Part shown: positions 29,742 through 41,379 of the stretch, piece by piece | Layout: each line of letters starts with the position of its first letter | Position numbering within the stretch: position 1 is the stretch's first letter | NCBI GenBank assembly: GCA_049999765.1 | Contig: JBNGIQ010009204.1 | Span: forward strand, 1-64,000 | Source: Phaeoceros laevis | Lineage: Eukaryota > Anthocerotophyta > Anthocerotopsida > Notothyladales | Direction: 5' to 3' | Length of the DNA: 64,000 bases | Translations under genes and position numbers: made by a program | The notes under the pieces: model-generated | What the model was told of the DNA's origin: nothing | The model's input: the letters and a program-made list of their open reading frames with translations, nothing else | Database searches by the model: none

Positions 29742-30926
29742 ATGGCATCCATCCTCCACCCTCCACCCCAGGAAGCGCCAGAGCAGCATAGTTTATCATT
29801 ATTTCGGCATCACAAGTGTAGCGGAGGCTGCTCTTGTTCCGCTTTGGCCTATCTTGGCCAAGGTAAACGCGTCTTCAGGACTGGTGTCCCTCCTGAGGGG
29901 TCTCTGAGGAAGCGATGCTGTCCGCCTGGAAAGCGGCAGCAGCTAGCTCCCTGCGGCGCAAACCAGCAGGTGTCAGTTCGTGCCTTGGCGTCTGAATCAA
30001 TTCGCGGAAGAATTACTGTAGAATCGGCCGGGTGATGCTTGTTGTTCCTGTGCAGTGGCGGTGATAAGGGCTTGGGATCACGTGTGCCAGCAGCTTAGGT
30101 CCTGCGCTGACAGCACCGACTCCCATGACGATTTCAAGCCGGTGATTAAAGCCCCTAATGCGGCTCCGTCAGTGCAAGAGCATATCGAGAAGGTTGTACA
30201 GGCTTTCCCGTGTGAGCAATTGCTGGAGCTCTCGTCCGAATCTTTGACAGCGACTGATGGGCACATTGGAGTTGCTTAAGACGCTTTTGTGATGTCGGCT
30301 GATCCTCTGAGCACGATGCTTGGGTGCAGGATGTGAAGGATAATCCTGTGATGGTTTACATGAAAGGAGTCCCAGAGGCTCCTCAGTGTGGCTTCAGTGC
30401 AGCTGTTGTTCGAATTTTGAATGCTCACGGTGAGAGCATGTTCACCTTTAGTCGCTGTTGAATCCCTGAAACTGTTCGTGCTTGCTTTCTAGGTTTATTG
30501 CTGAACGGTCGCTATTTCTGCATTACCCAGATGTGCCGTTCAAATCAAGAAATGTGCTGGTTGATCCTGAGCTAAGAAACGGCATAAAAACTTACAGGTG
30601 TGCAGCTTGCTGCCTTGGAGTCCGAACCCGTCTGGCATTTTCTGGTGTAAGAACGGACTTGGTTTCAATTCTCTGAGCTTTCCTGCTGCTTATCATGAAT
30701 GCAGCAAGTGGCCCACCATTCCCCAGGTGTATGTAAACGGAGAGTTTGTAGGAGGTTCTGATATCATCATAAACATGCACAAGGTAAATTGCGGTTGCGT
30801 GCTGCCTGTGTCGCTGAGTTCTTGGTATCAGGATGTGGATCTCTTCCCTGAGATCTTTGCATCTTTTATGTACAGAATGGGGAACTGGAAACTCTTTTCA
30901 AGGAAGCCGGGATTGTCAAGAAGTGA
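29742..30926 (+). CDS. GRXS15: Monothiol CGFS glutaredoxin, GRXS15 type
   Basis: Six exons by eye: 29742-30031, 30114-30195, 30330-30429, 30531-30597, 30705-30783 and 30876-30926, all GT-AG and in phase, giving 222 residues (an ATG-like upstream start at 29724 is possible). The N-terminal 100 residues are a long arginine- and serine-rich targeting leader. Then come TDSHDDFKP, as in Arabidopsis S15, [17 protein letters not shown], the active site [22 protein letters not shown] and [13 protein letters not shown] glutaredoxins bind a [2Fe-2S] cluster with glutathione and hand it to mitochondrial Fe-S proteins; S15 is the mitochondrial form. The leader here is longer than usual. It diverges from the PPR gene across a short region with a tandem duplication. 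Confidence 0.92.
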
Positions 30927-31576
30927 TCATGATTTGTAACGACAATTTTAGAAGGATATTCAGCTTAGTCAAATGAAGAGCATGCTTTCAAGCTGGAAGA
31001 TGGTGGCAGTACCTTCCACAGGAAACTCGGTTTTCAAGTAACTTGGTAAAGTCAGCCCTTTGCGTACCTACTTGTCCGCGGACATTCTCCTCCACTATGA
31101 GCTCGTAGCATCACTAACCACACAATTCAGTTATCTAAGTAGATGTTAGCAACCAGTGTGTGAGATCGGTGTTTGGGACATCAATTCTGGCTTTCTTGTT
31201 GCAAGTTTCCACCTGTGCTTCTACATTGAGCCGAGAATTTCTGGGAATCGCGAGATTTTGTTGTTGTAAGAAGCTCACGTTCAACGTTCAACGCGTCAAA
31301 TTCCCCAGCTGAAGACGCTGGCTTTTTCTGGCGATGAGCTAGTAGAGTGGATCGTGCCGTTGTGGGAACCCCGTGTTCTCGGGCAGCGTTTCCGACCTTT
31401 AGAGCTTGACAATTCGTAGTCAGGATTATTACATACAAGGACATGAACGGCTGAGCTGCAGTGTTGAGACATCTCTCAGCACTACTTATACTTTGAAGTT
31501 ACAGGCATCCAAGGTATGCTTTGGAATGCACATTGAGTGATAGTCTCGGCTGGCACCTTCAACTTGTGGGGTAGTT
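30927..31576. other. Space between two converging genes, nothing recognised
   Basis: Holds the 3' flanks of the glutaredoxin gene (plus) and the fibrillin gene (minus). No supported frame. Confidence 0.6.
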
Positions 31577-33327
31577 CTAACTTAAGTACTCTGGCAATGG
31601 ATCCCCTCCAACGTCCACACCACTAACTACACGCACTAGCACATCCGGAGCTCCTGTTTGGTCCCTTGCAATCTGCATAGGCAAATCTCAAAATTTGGAC
31701 TAGACAAAGACAACTTAGCGTAGGCAGTGCCTTGTGTTTGTCAGGAGTCTTACCAGGATCTCTTCGTCCAAATACGAGATCAGCAGTTGCCTTGAGAAGG
31801 ATCCAGCTGCCATCATCTTGCGTTAGAGCTGTTCTCCAGAAATACTTACCGTCACATGCATACATGTCTTACTACCAGAGAAATGTAAACCAATTGTTAG
31901 ATCAGGGAACGTGGGTGGCGTACCAAGAGGAACTTTCAGACCCTCGTTCACTGCCTGCTTTACATATTCAGGAAAGCCTTGGTAAGCACCGAGCAGCTGG
32001 TCATAGACGCCCTTCAGTTGTGATGGCACTGCCTCTCCTGGTAGACTCGGAGCTTCAAAAACTCCTTCCACGTATTCCTCTTTCAACTTCAAAGGGCCCT
32101 CCACAATAAGCTTAGTTGTCAAGGATACAGTGCTTTTGATCTGCATGCCACCAGAAGCTGATGCTCAGAGACACCTTACCTTACACTGCAAGAATATCAT
32201 TCTTTTTATTCAAAAGGGCGGACCTAGTCCTACATGACTCCCGTTCCTTGTGGTTAGGCTTTAAGGTTATTCATCCCTGTTACAAGGACAGTGGGCATGC
32301 CCAGGAATCATAATCATCCTGTTGCTAGAAAACTGGCATCCATCCCGCAACCGATTTTCGTGGCAAAAGAGCACTTACACTGTTTAGGAGGCTGACGGCA
32401 GCTACAACTGTTGCACCTTCCTCTGCGATTGTGATGGTTAAGGAACTTATATTCACCAGTGCTGATGGAAACCTCCTGAAAGTCGCACAAGCCCACAAGC
32501 AGCCGTCAACGTGTGACACAGGGGTACAGCAACGCGTCAACCTGCCAAATCGATGTCGTTTTCGAATTGGGTGTGGACGGGAATGAGACCTACAGCAACA
32601 GAAGTCGAGCAGCTCGCAGGCCAGGTGACCCTGCTGCAGCCCACTGAAAGTTCCACACACCTTCCAGCAAAGGAGACCTGCAACATGCCCGTCCCATCAT
32701 GACGTTAGTCTTCGCAGGCAAGGAAGTCACATTGCTACGTTCATGTGGAGAGTGGTCGATATTCCTGGGATTCCACTTCTCACTGGGTCTAAAAACCGCA
32801 ATGCAGCCACACAACAGCAATTGCAGAAGGCGTACGTGGTTGGCCTGGGTGTAGGATTCAAGCGTTCCAAGTTGAGTACTTTCTCATTCACATCAATACG
32901 TCCAGAATCACTTGCTGTGTTGGTGCTGAAAGCTTCAACTCCACCCACGTCCTTGATCTGCACAAGAGAACATCCAGGTGACAGGGACAGGTTCAATTAT
33001 CCCCCAAACTCCCAATGCCTGACCAGAATTTGTCGCAATGGATGAGGTGAGACTAACCGCCAGAAGAAGGGCCTCCTTTGCCGCTACTCGCTCCATTTCT
33101 TTTGCAAACTGTGCTGTGTTGCTACCGGTGCCTGTGGCGCTGGATTGGCATCTCCATCGACGTTCCGGCCTGCTGCTGCACAATTCCTGTGCAGGAAGCG
33201 AGGGCCAGGGAGCCCCTCGACGCCAGCCATGAAGGCTGAGCTGCCCGACTGACGAGTGGGTGGAAGAATGCGAGGGCACGATGACGGGGGCAGACAGCCC
33301 CAGCTGCACCTGCCGTGCAACAGCCAT
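31577..33327 (-). CDS. Plastid fibrillin (PAP/FBN family, PAP13-like)
   Basis: Seven exons on the minus strand: 33327-33058, 32957-32836, 32677-32600, 32475-32379, 32140-31924, 31806-31754 and 31672-31577, all in phase, giving 310 residues. The ATG at 33327 follows a TTG-only extension. The leader is rich in serine and arginine without acidic residues, as in chloroplast transit peptides. The PAP/fibrillin domain shows NEKVLNLERLNPTPRPT, LLEGVWNFQWAAAGSPGLRA, TKLIVEGPLKLKEEYVEG, the loop PSQLKGVYDQLLG, FSRQLLISYLDEEIL and the end motif IARDQTGAPDVLVRV. Fibrillins bind lipids on thylakoids and plastoglobules. The pattern is nearest to the plastid-lipid-associated protein 13 group. Its position between glutaredoxin S15 and TTI1 gives no functional hint. 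Confidence 0.88.
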
Positions 33328-34137
33328 TTGCCTCTCTGCTGCCCTCTCCAACACTTGCAAGGTGAACTGGGGAAGTTGCGTTGGTTATTTCACTGCAAAG
33401 GCCATTCCCCTTCAGCCATGCTCTGCGCCACACATCTTGTTAGTTAGCCAACGCGTGAGTGCATCGGATCCTCGTGTATCATTAGGGTGAAGGGCTTACT
33501 CCTAATACTCCACAAACCATTGTTTGCGGTGGCAGCTTCAAGTTGGGGCCACCCATTGCCACAACCAAGTGCAGCACGCTGGAAGTACCATGTGAGACCA
33601 TCGAGGCATGGGCACAAACTTGTGAGCCCACCTGTTGAACCAAACTGGAGGCTGAGGTGACCGCATTGCTCTACTCGTGACATACCCATTAAGAGGTTGT
33701 GGCGAAGGAAGACGGAAGACTTCTCTCATCTGAAACGGCAGATTTATGTTCCCTTGGCTTCTCATTCAGATCATCCCGCATAGGAGTAGCCAGCAAGTTC
33801 ATGCGGACCACTCATGTGGACCACACAGGAATCAGAACAATTTAAAAAGCGAAACGGCATCAGCCTGAAACCTGATTCCCTGAAACAAGGGAGCCACAGG
33901 GGAAGGAACTACTGTAGTTAGTGTAGTAGAAGAGCAAAATGGGTGCGACATCGGGTCTTCCCCGCACCTCAGCAATTGCATGCCCGTTGAAATTATTACA
34001 AATTACACCTATATACTAAGCACCGTACTGCATGCTGGTACCGTACTACAACCTGGAAGGTGGCAGATTTATGTCGGGCAGGCAAGGTCCCTATTACTCC
34101 CGAATGTTTGGTGGAGGCGGCGGGGCAAGATCTCAGC
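33328..34137. other. Region between fibrillin and TTI1, nothing recognised
   Basis: Contains the fibrillin 5' flank and the TTI1 3' flank. Short frames only, none with recognisable features. Confidence 0.55.
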
Positions 34138-37100
34138 TCAAAGTTCGTCCTTACACGAGTTTAATTTCACAAGCAGCTTCCCTGCCACAGTTCTGTCAAC
34201 ATTCAGCAAACCCTCCTTGTGAGCCGTGTATTGCAACCATAAAGCATCCTTCGGGGATGCTAAAGGGGGGAAAATCTCTGTGAAAGGAGGAAACTCAATG
34301 CCCAGTGCAGTGGGTGCTGCTGTTTCTGGTGCTCCCAAGGCCAAGTCAGCTGCAAGCACCCATACCAGATCTGCATCGATTGAAGACAGTGCCAGGAGGG
34401 CTTCGGCGGCAGCGTCCTGTAATCCGGTCAAAGCACAACCAAGCGCCAAGATCCATGAAGCGACAACGCCCACCAGTCCTGCCAATGCAGGTGCGCTCTT
34501 GGTGCTTCTAGCAATCGAAGTCACACAGTCTATCACTGCGTGCTGTACTTTCAGAACTTCAGCTGGTGATGAATATGACTCCTGCCCATGGGGATCACCT
34601 GCTTTTTTTTGCTGTAGCATGAACATGTCGCTGGATCTTTGAAGCACAAGACCTTTTCCTGTATCAGAGGAACGCTGGTTGCAGAGAAGCTTGACCATTA
34701 ATGGCAAAGCGTCTTTCTTCATCCTTCGGTTGAAGAATTCCCCACCACCCAGGAAAGTAGCGTGAGCAATGACGGTAAGAGCCCGGATGACAACCTGCGC
34801 GATAATTCCCCAACGTCAGAGCAGTGTTTCACCATGACATTTTTGTCCTCGGACTCGTGATATGCAATGAAAAAACAAAATGGGGATGCCTTACCGGACT
34901 CTTTCTATGCTGTAAGCAAAGCACTAGGTGTGGCCAGAGGCGATGCATGCTTGGTAATAGCTTCGTCCTAGTATTGCCAGACTCGTCGTCTTTTGAGCCG
35001 TCCTCTGAAAATAAACTCGAGCTCTTTCCCCCATGATCTCTTATCTGCAGCTTCGTCGATTTCTCAATTTTGTCCAGGGCCTCCAAATCAGCCAGACAAC
35101 CAATACTGTGCTGCAGTCATAACACGCAAAATTACAGATGCTCAATCATTTCAATGCTGTCGGAACTCGGTAGACTACTCCCAATAAGCTCAAACCTGAC
35201 CAAATAGATCTTTAGTACAGCAGAGCCACGAATCAACTTGCAAAAAATCCTTTCCCACCCGGATTAGAGCCCACGGTGCTCATCCACTCCCCACAAGTAC
35301 AACTAACAAGGATAGTACCACTCCAGTATCAACTTCTTTCAAACACCACCTGAAACAAGGAGGTTAAGTAGTACCTCAACCGTATCCAGAGCCAGCAAGC
35401 AGACTTGCTGTTCCTTTGCTGAAAGAAGAGGTACGCATGTGACCATGCATGATAAAGCAAGAGAACCAATGGCCCGAGAGGACTGCTGCCTTTCCTCAAT
35501 GTCGGTTATCAAATTGTCAAACCTTTCATCTTCTTGATCATGTTCTTTCTTGACACATGACAAGATTGTTTGAACAAGGTCGACAGAGTCCCTTGCTTTT
35601 GAAGCTGCCAAAGTGCTTTCAGCCTTTACTGCCTTACTTATCTCTCGTATACCCTGGACAATGGTGTCCATTGACGTTAACAGTGCAACTGTTTGCCAGG
35701 GACACCGGTGAAGAAGTCATATGACATGAGAAACTGCAAAACTAGGATAGGCTTACCAGTAGGAGTGGGACCACATGCTCCGGATGCTGCTGTCTTGCAG
35801 GAATCTCCAGCTCAATTTGGATACTTCGTACCTACAAGGAGGAACAACTACGTATAAGACAACTCCTGTTGTACAATTCTCATGTGATATTATAATGGCA
35901 AAGGAGACAAGGAGAGAGAACGAACAGGCTCATGCAGGAGGGGCACGAAGTCAGGTGCTGCTCCGGTATGTTGAAGAATTGCAGCCAAGAGGCGTGGGGC
36001 ATTAGGATGCATTTGTGTATGCCGTAATTGCCGACACAATGAGTCAACAATATGGTCTGCATTTTCCTTCACAAGTGCCTTCGCCTGCAAAGAAGCAATG
36101 GAAGCACGACAATGAACTTAGATACCAGAATACCAGAATCTATAGATGGTCAAAAGCGCTTGTCTGCAACTATACTTATAGACCGCAACGTCTGAACACC
36201 CCGTGCACAAATGAACTAACAACTTTGTGGAAGACTCACCGAGGAATAGCCACACTGATAAGAAATTGTTCGCAGCACAATGTCGGCAGCATGGCTGACA
36301 TTGTAGTAGCTGGAGCCGAGTCTCTCCAACAAAGGACACAGCACCAATCCCAAAAACCCAGCTTCATCAAAAGCCTTCCCAAGTGCAATAGCACATACAC
36401 CGACACCTTCCACTAAGACCTGGATAGATTAGGAGAATTCAAGACACACTCAAAAAACCTTCCATTCAATATGTACCTCGGTATACATCTATGCAGTTGT
36501 TCAACGCATGATCGAGATTAACTTAATACCTGCTCAAGCATCAGAATATCGTGGACGACATGTGACGAGGAATTTACGATCTCTCCTGACATCATAATGC
36601 TCACATCTAGAACATTCCATATCTCCATGTACTCATGAAGGATATTGCTGACACAACTCACAATACTCGTGGTTGAGCAACTGCCCTCTGCAGTTGTCCA
36701 TTCCTGAAAATAATACTGCAAAGCTGAACTGAATTCAGTGTCTCCCCCACAGGCCTGTGAAACCATTCCATGGGAGGGCCCACGTATAAATGATGGCCTT
36801 TCAAAAAGACTCACAAGCTTGGTAGCCCAAGCTCCTGAAGCCCCGTACAAGACTTCGCTGATCAGTGCTGCGGCTCCTGCTGCTTCTCGAATCTGATGAC
36901 CAGTGTCAAATATTGCACTTTGCTGTGCCAAGCTTTGCACAACAGATTCATTGCCCTCGGAGTGTCCTGTAACTTGTCGGAGCATAGCCAGGAGAGGCTC
37001 CATAAGCGTTGTAAGGCCTGCTCCATGCTTCTGGCCTGCTCATCAGTCATAACAGAATCAGCCCGACTTGCCAAAACAATCCGACATACATAGGAACGAA

Positions 37101-40100
37101 CCTTCTGGGTTGGATACGACAAGAAGCTGACTTACCCTTGACAGCAGAGAGCCCTGTAAGTCTTAAAATGCACGACATGTTTCTGTACATCTTATCTCCA
37201 CCATGGACAAGCCAGGGAGGTGCACGAGGCAGCTGGTCTACTGAACAAAGATTCTCAACTGGCTGTCCGAGACTAGCAGAACTCAAGTCCTCCTGGTGAA
37301 AAGCTTTATCACTGATGTACTCATCCAGCCCTGTGGAACGGGTTGATCTCATTCGCTTAGTACTCAGTTCTTCCACCTCTACGTGATCTACAGCGCTCGA
37401 AGCGTTCAGACCTCTTGTGACAAGGTAGCTCATTGACCCAGAAAAAGCTGTGGAAAAACTAAAACCTTGGCTCATCACTTTAATAAACTCGGTGATTGTG
37501 ACCTACATGCAGCATATCCAAATTTACGTTAATGAAAATAGTCGAGGCTTGATAAGTATATCAGTATGGGACAGAGTCCACTGGTAAAGTTTGGTCATGA
37601 TGCAATGCACATGCAGCGCTGGAGTGTACACAAAATCCCCTTCATACAAACGCATTGCACAAGCAGCGCTTCAAATAGCTCTGACAATCTCACCGGGGAA
37701 TTTAGCAGCAACTTCGACACTGTATCAGCTCCTGCGAAGTACATAGCAGCAGCCAACTTGCGTGTATGTAGAACCACAGCCTTTTCATCTGCTGAATACA
37801 TTGCCCTTGGAAGACCCATAATCAGTCTGCAAAAGAACCCTCAGGTAACTAACAAATTAAGCAATCATATCTCAACGACCATACAAGATTCATGTGTACT
37901 GACATCGACTTGGTTAAGTACCTGCTCGTTGTACCTAGCAGGCTTCCCCTTCGAAACCTCATCCTGGCTTCCTCTGTCACTGCTGATATATTGTGCTTTA
38001 CAATCAAATGCATGAGCCTCGAGTCTGAAGACGATGAAACCAAAGCAGCCAGATAAGAGCAAGCTGCCAAGGAGACTTGCTTCCACTCATCACAAGCAAA
38101 AGATAATAGGCACTCCTGCGAAAGAACCCTATCAGTGAAGCATCCTTGGACACATCAATACAGCCGCAGAAGTCGAACTTAAGTGCAAGCAGGATCAGAT
38201 AAAGGGTAATAAGCGAAAGACCACGAGATCATAGACCAACAACTTAGTCAGGTGCTCAATTAGCCAGTGGATAAGAGTTAGATGGGGTGGGTATGTCACA
38301 AGATGTGTAATCACTTTCGTGAGCCACAGTAACAGCAGATGATCGGCTAACAGATCAACAGCATCTACAGGCCCGAGTGTTTCAAATATCTTTCTGAGAA
38401 AGGGATGTCTAAGTAATTGAAAGAGGTGAAGAAGTTGGGTATTACCAGCAGCAACTCTGTGCAGTTTCGTAATGTCAATGCACAGGCTCCAAGAAGAAGA
38501 GCTGAGAAGTCAACAACTGCAAGCCTGATAGCCGGAGTCGAATGAGTGCATAGCTGTCAAGTTCCACGGGCCAGATACACACCTTTAGGAATCTTGTAAT
38601 TACAAATCGTGAAGACACTAGATGCAGCTCCTAAAAGAGTACCTAACACTTCACTCTCCAAGAACCAATGTTGAAGGGCACAAGCAATTGCTTACAGATG
38701 GCAGGGCATGCACAAGGATGCTGTTGATTCGAGCAGCAGTTGACTGAAGCCACGCCCCATGCCTCTCAACATGGAAGTCAGCTGCAGCAGGCTTCACGGG
38801 ATGAGAGGTCACAGCATTGAAGGGAGAAATGTCACGTGCTGATGACATCTGACCAACAGCTGTTTGCTGACTGCGTTGTTTAGATCCATCATTAGAGCTC
38901 ACAGATACAGCCCTAAGCCTTTCCAACGCTTCATCAGCAGAAAAGGAACTGCCCCCGGTTTGTTCCTTGGTCTCTATCAAGACACCTTTGTGCAAGGTAG
39001 CAGTATTTTGTAAATCTCCCAACACAAATGCAACAATGTCACCCATGCACCTGACTGATTCAGCTAGAGCACCTGGGCTACCACGGGCACCCAGTGTAAA
39101 CGAGGGAGTGTCCCTGCTTCGAGAGTTTGAATTCTGAATGCCCTTGGATAAGCTACTGACAACTCCGGGCAAGAAAAAGGACAAAGCATCTGCAGAGCCA
39201 ACCTGCACAGCGTCAAATCAATTAGCTCCCTGCGTAATGTACATGTACTTTCCTTGCGTTGACTGCAGAGTATGCTTGTACAAGTCTACTACGATAAGCA
39301 CCTTCCAGATAACAACACGGAGAGTGGACAGAGCATCAACTCTCAATTTTGTGCTGCCCACAGCTCCTAGACTAGCTTCGGTCTCTGAAATCTGCACAAT
39401 GAAAGGTTGTGAGAGGTGGGCACATACTTGCAATGCACACAACATACTGGTTTGATTAACAAACCAAGGATACAGAAGATTTCAGGCAGATGAGCCTCCC
39501 ATTAGCAGAGTTGTCACAAACCTTGAGGAGTACAGAGAACAAGTGACCAATGGCCACACGCATTTCCTCTGACTGCAGATAAGCTAGATGACATGATTCA
39601 ATAATCTCAGAGGTCGTTCCTTGGGAAACTTCCATGCACCTAGTCCAGACATGTTCTGCATAAAAGGTGCAGTCATGCCCATACCCGTGTTGCGGTGGAG
39701 AAGATGACGAGCAACACATACAGCTGACATCCCCACAACTCTTCAGTGACAAAAATGACGCCTTCAAACACCTCACAACTCCGTGCCTAAATTCTTCGGA
39801 GGCTTCAGATGGTGTCAGCATGGCAGCTGCTGTTAAGCTTTTCAGCATAGTGACCATCTGAGGACAGGAAGGAGAAATGTCAAGAACGAAGTAATTCCCA
39901 TCAACCAAACGCTCCTGGTTCCTGCAGCACCAATTCACGTCTGTACCTAGAAATTCTTTCTGAGAAAGGGATGTCTAAGTGGTTGAAAATTGAAGTACAG
40001 GTCCAACTGGGTAACGTCCCCAAACGTAAACAGTGCGTTTCACCACCAACCTGGTACTTATTTTGCAAAGAGCACTTCTTGAGTACCACCTCCAAGCATA

Positions 40101-40596
40101 GAACCACACCTTCGACCATCCTATCTGTTACTGCAATTCGTAAGCGAGTAGTGCTCCCACCTGTGTCGTCACCGGAGGAACCTGAGGATCTGGTGGCCAC
40201 TGCAGTGTCCAGGAGGATAAACAGCGGAAACAGGACATAGCTGCAGCAAAACAGGTCGATGATGGTAAGAAGTTGAAGGCAGAGATAGCGGAACAAGCAC
40301 CGGCGTCCAGAAAGCTTGCAACAAGGCCCCTTAGCACAACGGCCTTCGCCGCCAACTGATACACAAATGGACTGTCAGTCAGCTACTTAAAGGGCGAGAA
40401 TTGAGGCGTACTCCATGCATCCTTGTAAGGCGTAGGAAGAAACATCTTTAAGCTGCGAAGCAAGGGTGTCAAGGAGATGAGCAATTGAAGCAGGCGTCGC
40501 GTTAGGGTCGTCCAGGAGTTGCTTGCAGAGGGAGCGGAGCAGGGCGAAAACCCGACGAGCTTCCTGCGTCTCCTGCTCTTGTTGCTGTCCATCCAT
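34138..40596 (-). CDS. TTI1: TTI1 homologue (TELO2-interacting protein 1), HEAT/ARM repeats
   Basis: About 16 exons, roughly 1400 residues. Start ATG 40596; exons I could join in phase: 40596-40412, 40240-40051, 39857-39522, 39391-39302, 39202-38696, 38553-38446, 38115-37922, 37826-37661, 37502-37136, 37017-36530, 36419-36240, 36084-35926 and 35831-35757; then about 35688-35350, about 35040-34904, and 34794-34138 with the stop. Recognisable TTI1 features: YVLFPLFILLDTAV, VVLCLEVVLKKC, PSEASEEFRHGVVRCLKASF, SFFLPGVVSSLSKG, FSTAFSGSMSYLVTRG, IQIELEIPARQQHPEHVVP and LLPSMHRLWPHLV. TTI1 forms the TTT complex with TELO2 and TTI2, which stabilises PIKK kinases (TOR, ATM, ATR). Joins after 35757 and after 35350 do not fit in phase, so a one-base error, a frameshift or an exon I missed is possible there. 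Confidence 0.85.
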
Positions 40597-41379
40597 TACA
40601 GTAACTGACTACAACGACCAAAGTCGAGTCGTGTCTTTATCTCTCGGCAGATGCCAGACCAGCTGAATCATGGTAGAGCAGCTGATGAAACTTTCGGTCG
40701 CTGTCAAGGAATTATGTTCAGAAGCGACAGTAGAAGGCCAAAGTCCATCCTCTAGAGTCTTCTACGCCTACAGCTCATACGTCTCAGTGTTCGAAAATTT
40801 GTATTCGGGCGGTATGAAAAGTCTCGCAGAGCTGCCGTCCGTAGCCACTCCCAGCTTGAAAGCCTGGAACGGACCCCGTCGACACGAACACTCCCTGAGG
40901 TGCTAGTACCGAGCAAAGCATGGATTCAGCCGCACCCACACACATCAAAATATTGCAAATGTCCGCCCTTGTCCGTATGATGAGTAAGGCTCTCGAGAAA
41001 CTACTCCAATAATTTCAGAAGCTCGATTCTCGTGGTAGAACAGGAAACAAGCCGCCAAGCGGCATTGGCAATGACAGAGCATGGAGTTGAGGCCTGTTGG
41101 GCGCCTGATGAGGCGATGAGCACTCGAGGCATCCCCTTGGCTGTCCATACTACAGTCAGTTACGCAAAGGTTACTCCTGAAGGCACTTCCCCAGTCCGCA
41201 GGTCTTTGTCGTGAGGCTTCCATCGCAGCTGCCATCTGAGTTCCTGCAGGCCCTCGGGCCATCCCGTCTCTATAGGCTTCGACAATAAGGGGTCTGCATG
41301 ATCACTTATTCAGGCGGGTTTTGCTTGTCCTGCGTCCTCGCACTTCTGAGCTTCGTAACATCAAAGGATCAACGGTTAA
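40597..41379. other. Region between TTI1 and the DUF72 gene
   Basis: Holds the TTI1 upstream flank. A 78-codon plus-strand frame (40670-40906, starting ATG) has no recognised features. I see no gene. Confidence 0.5.
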
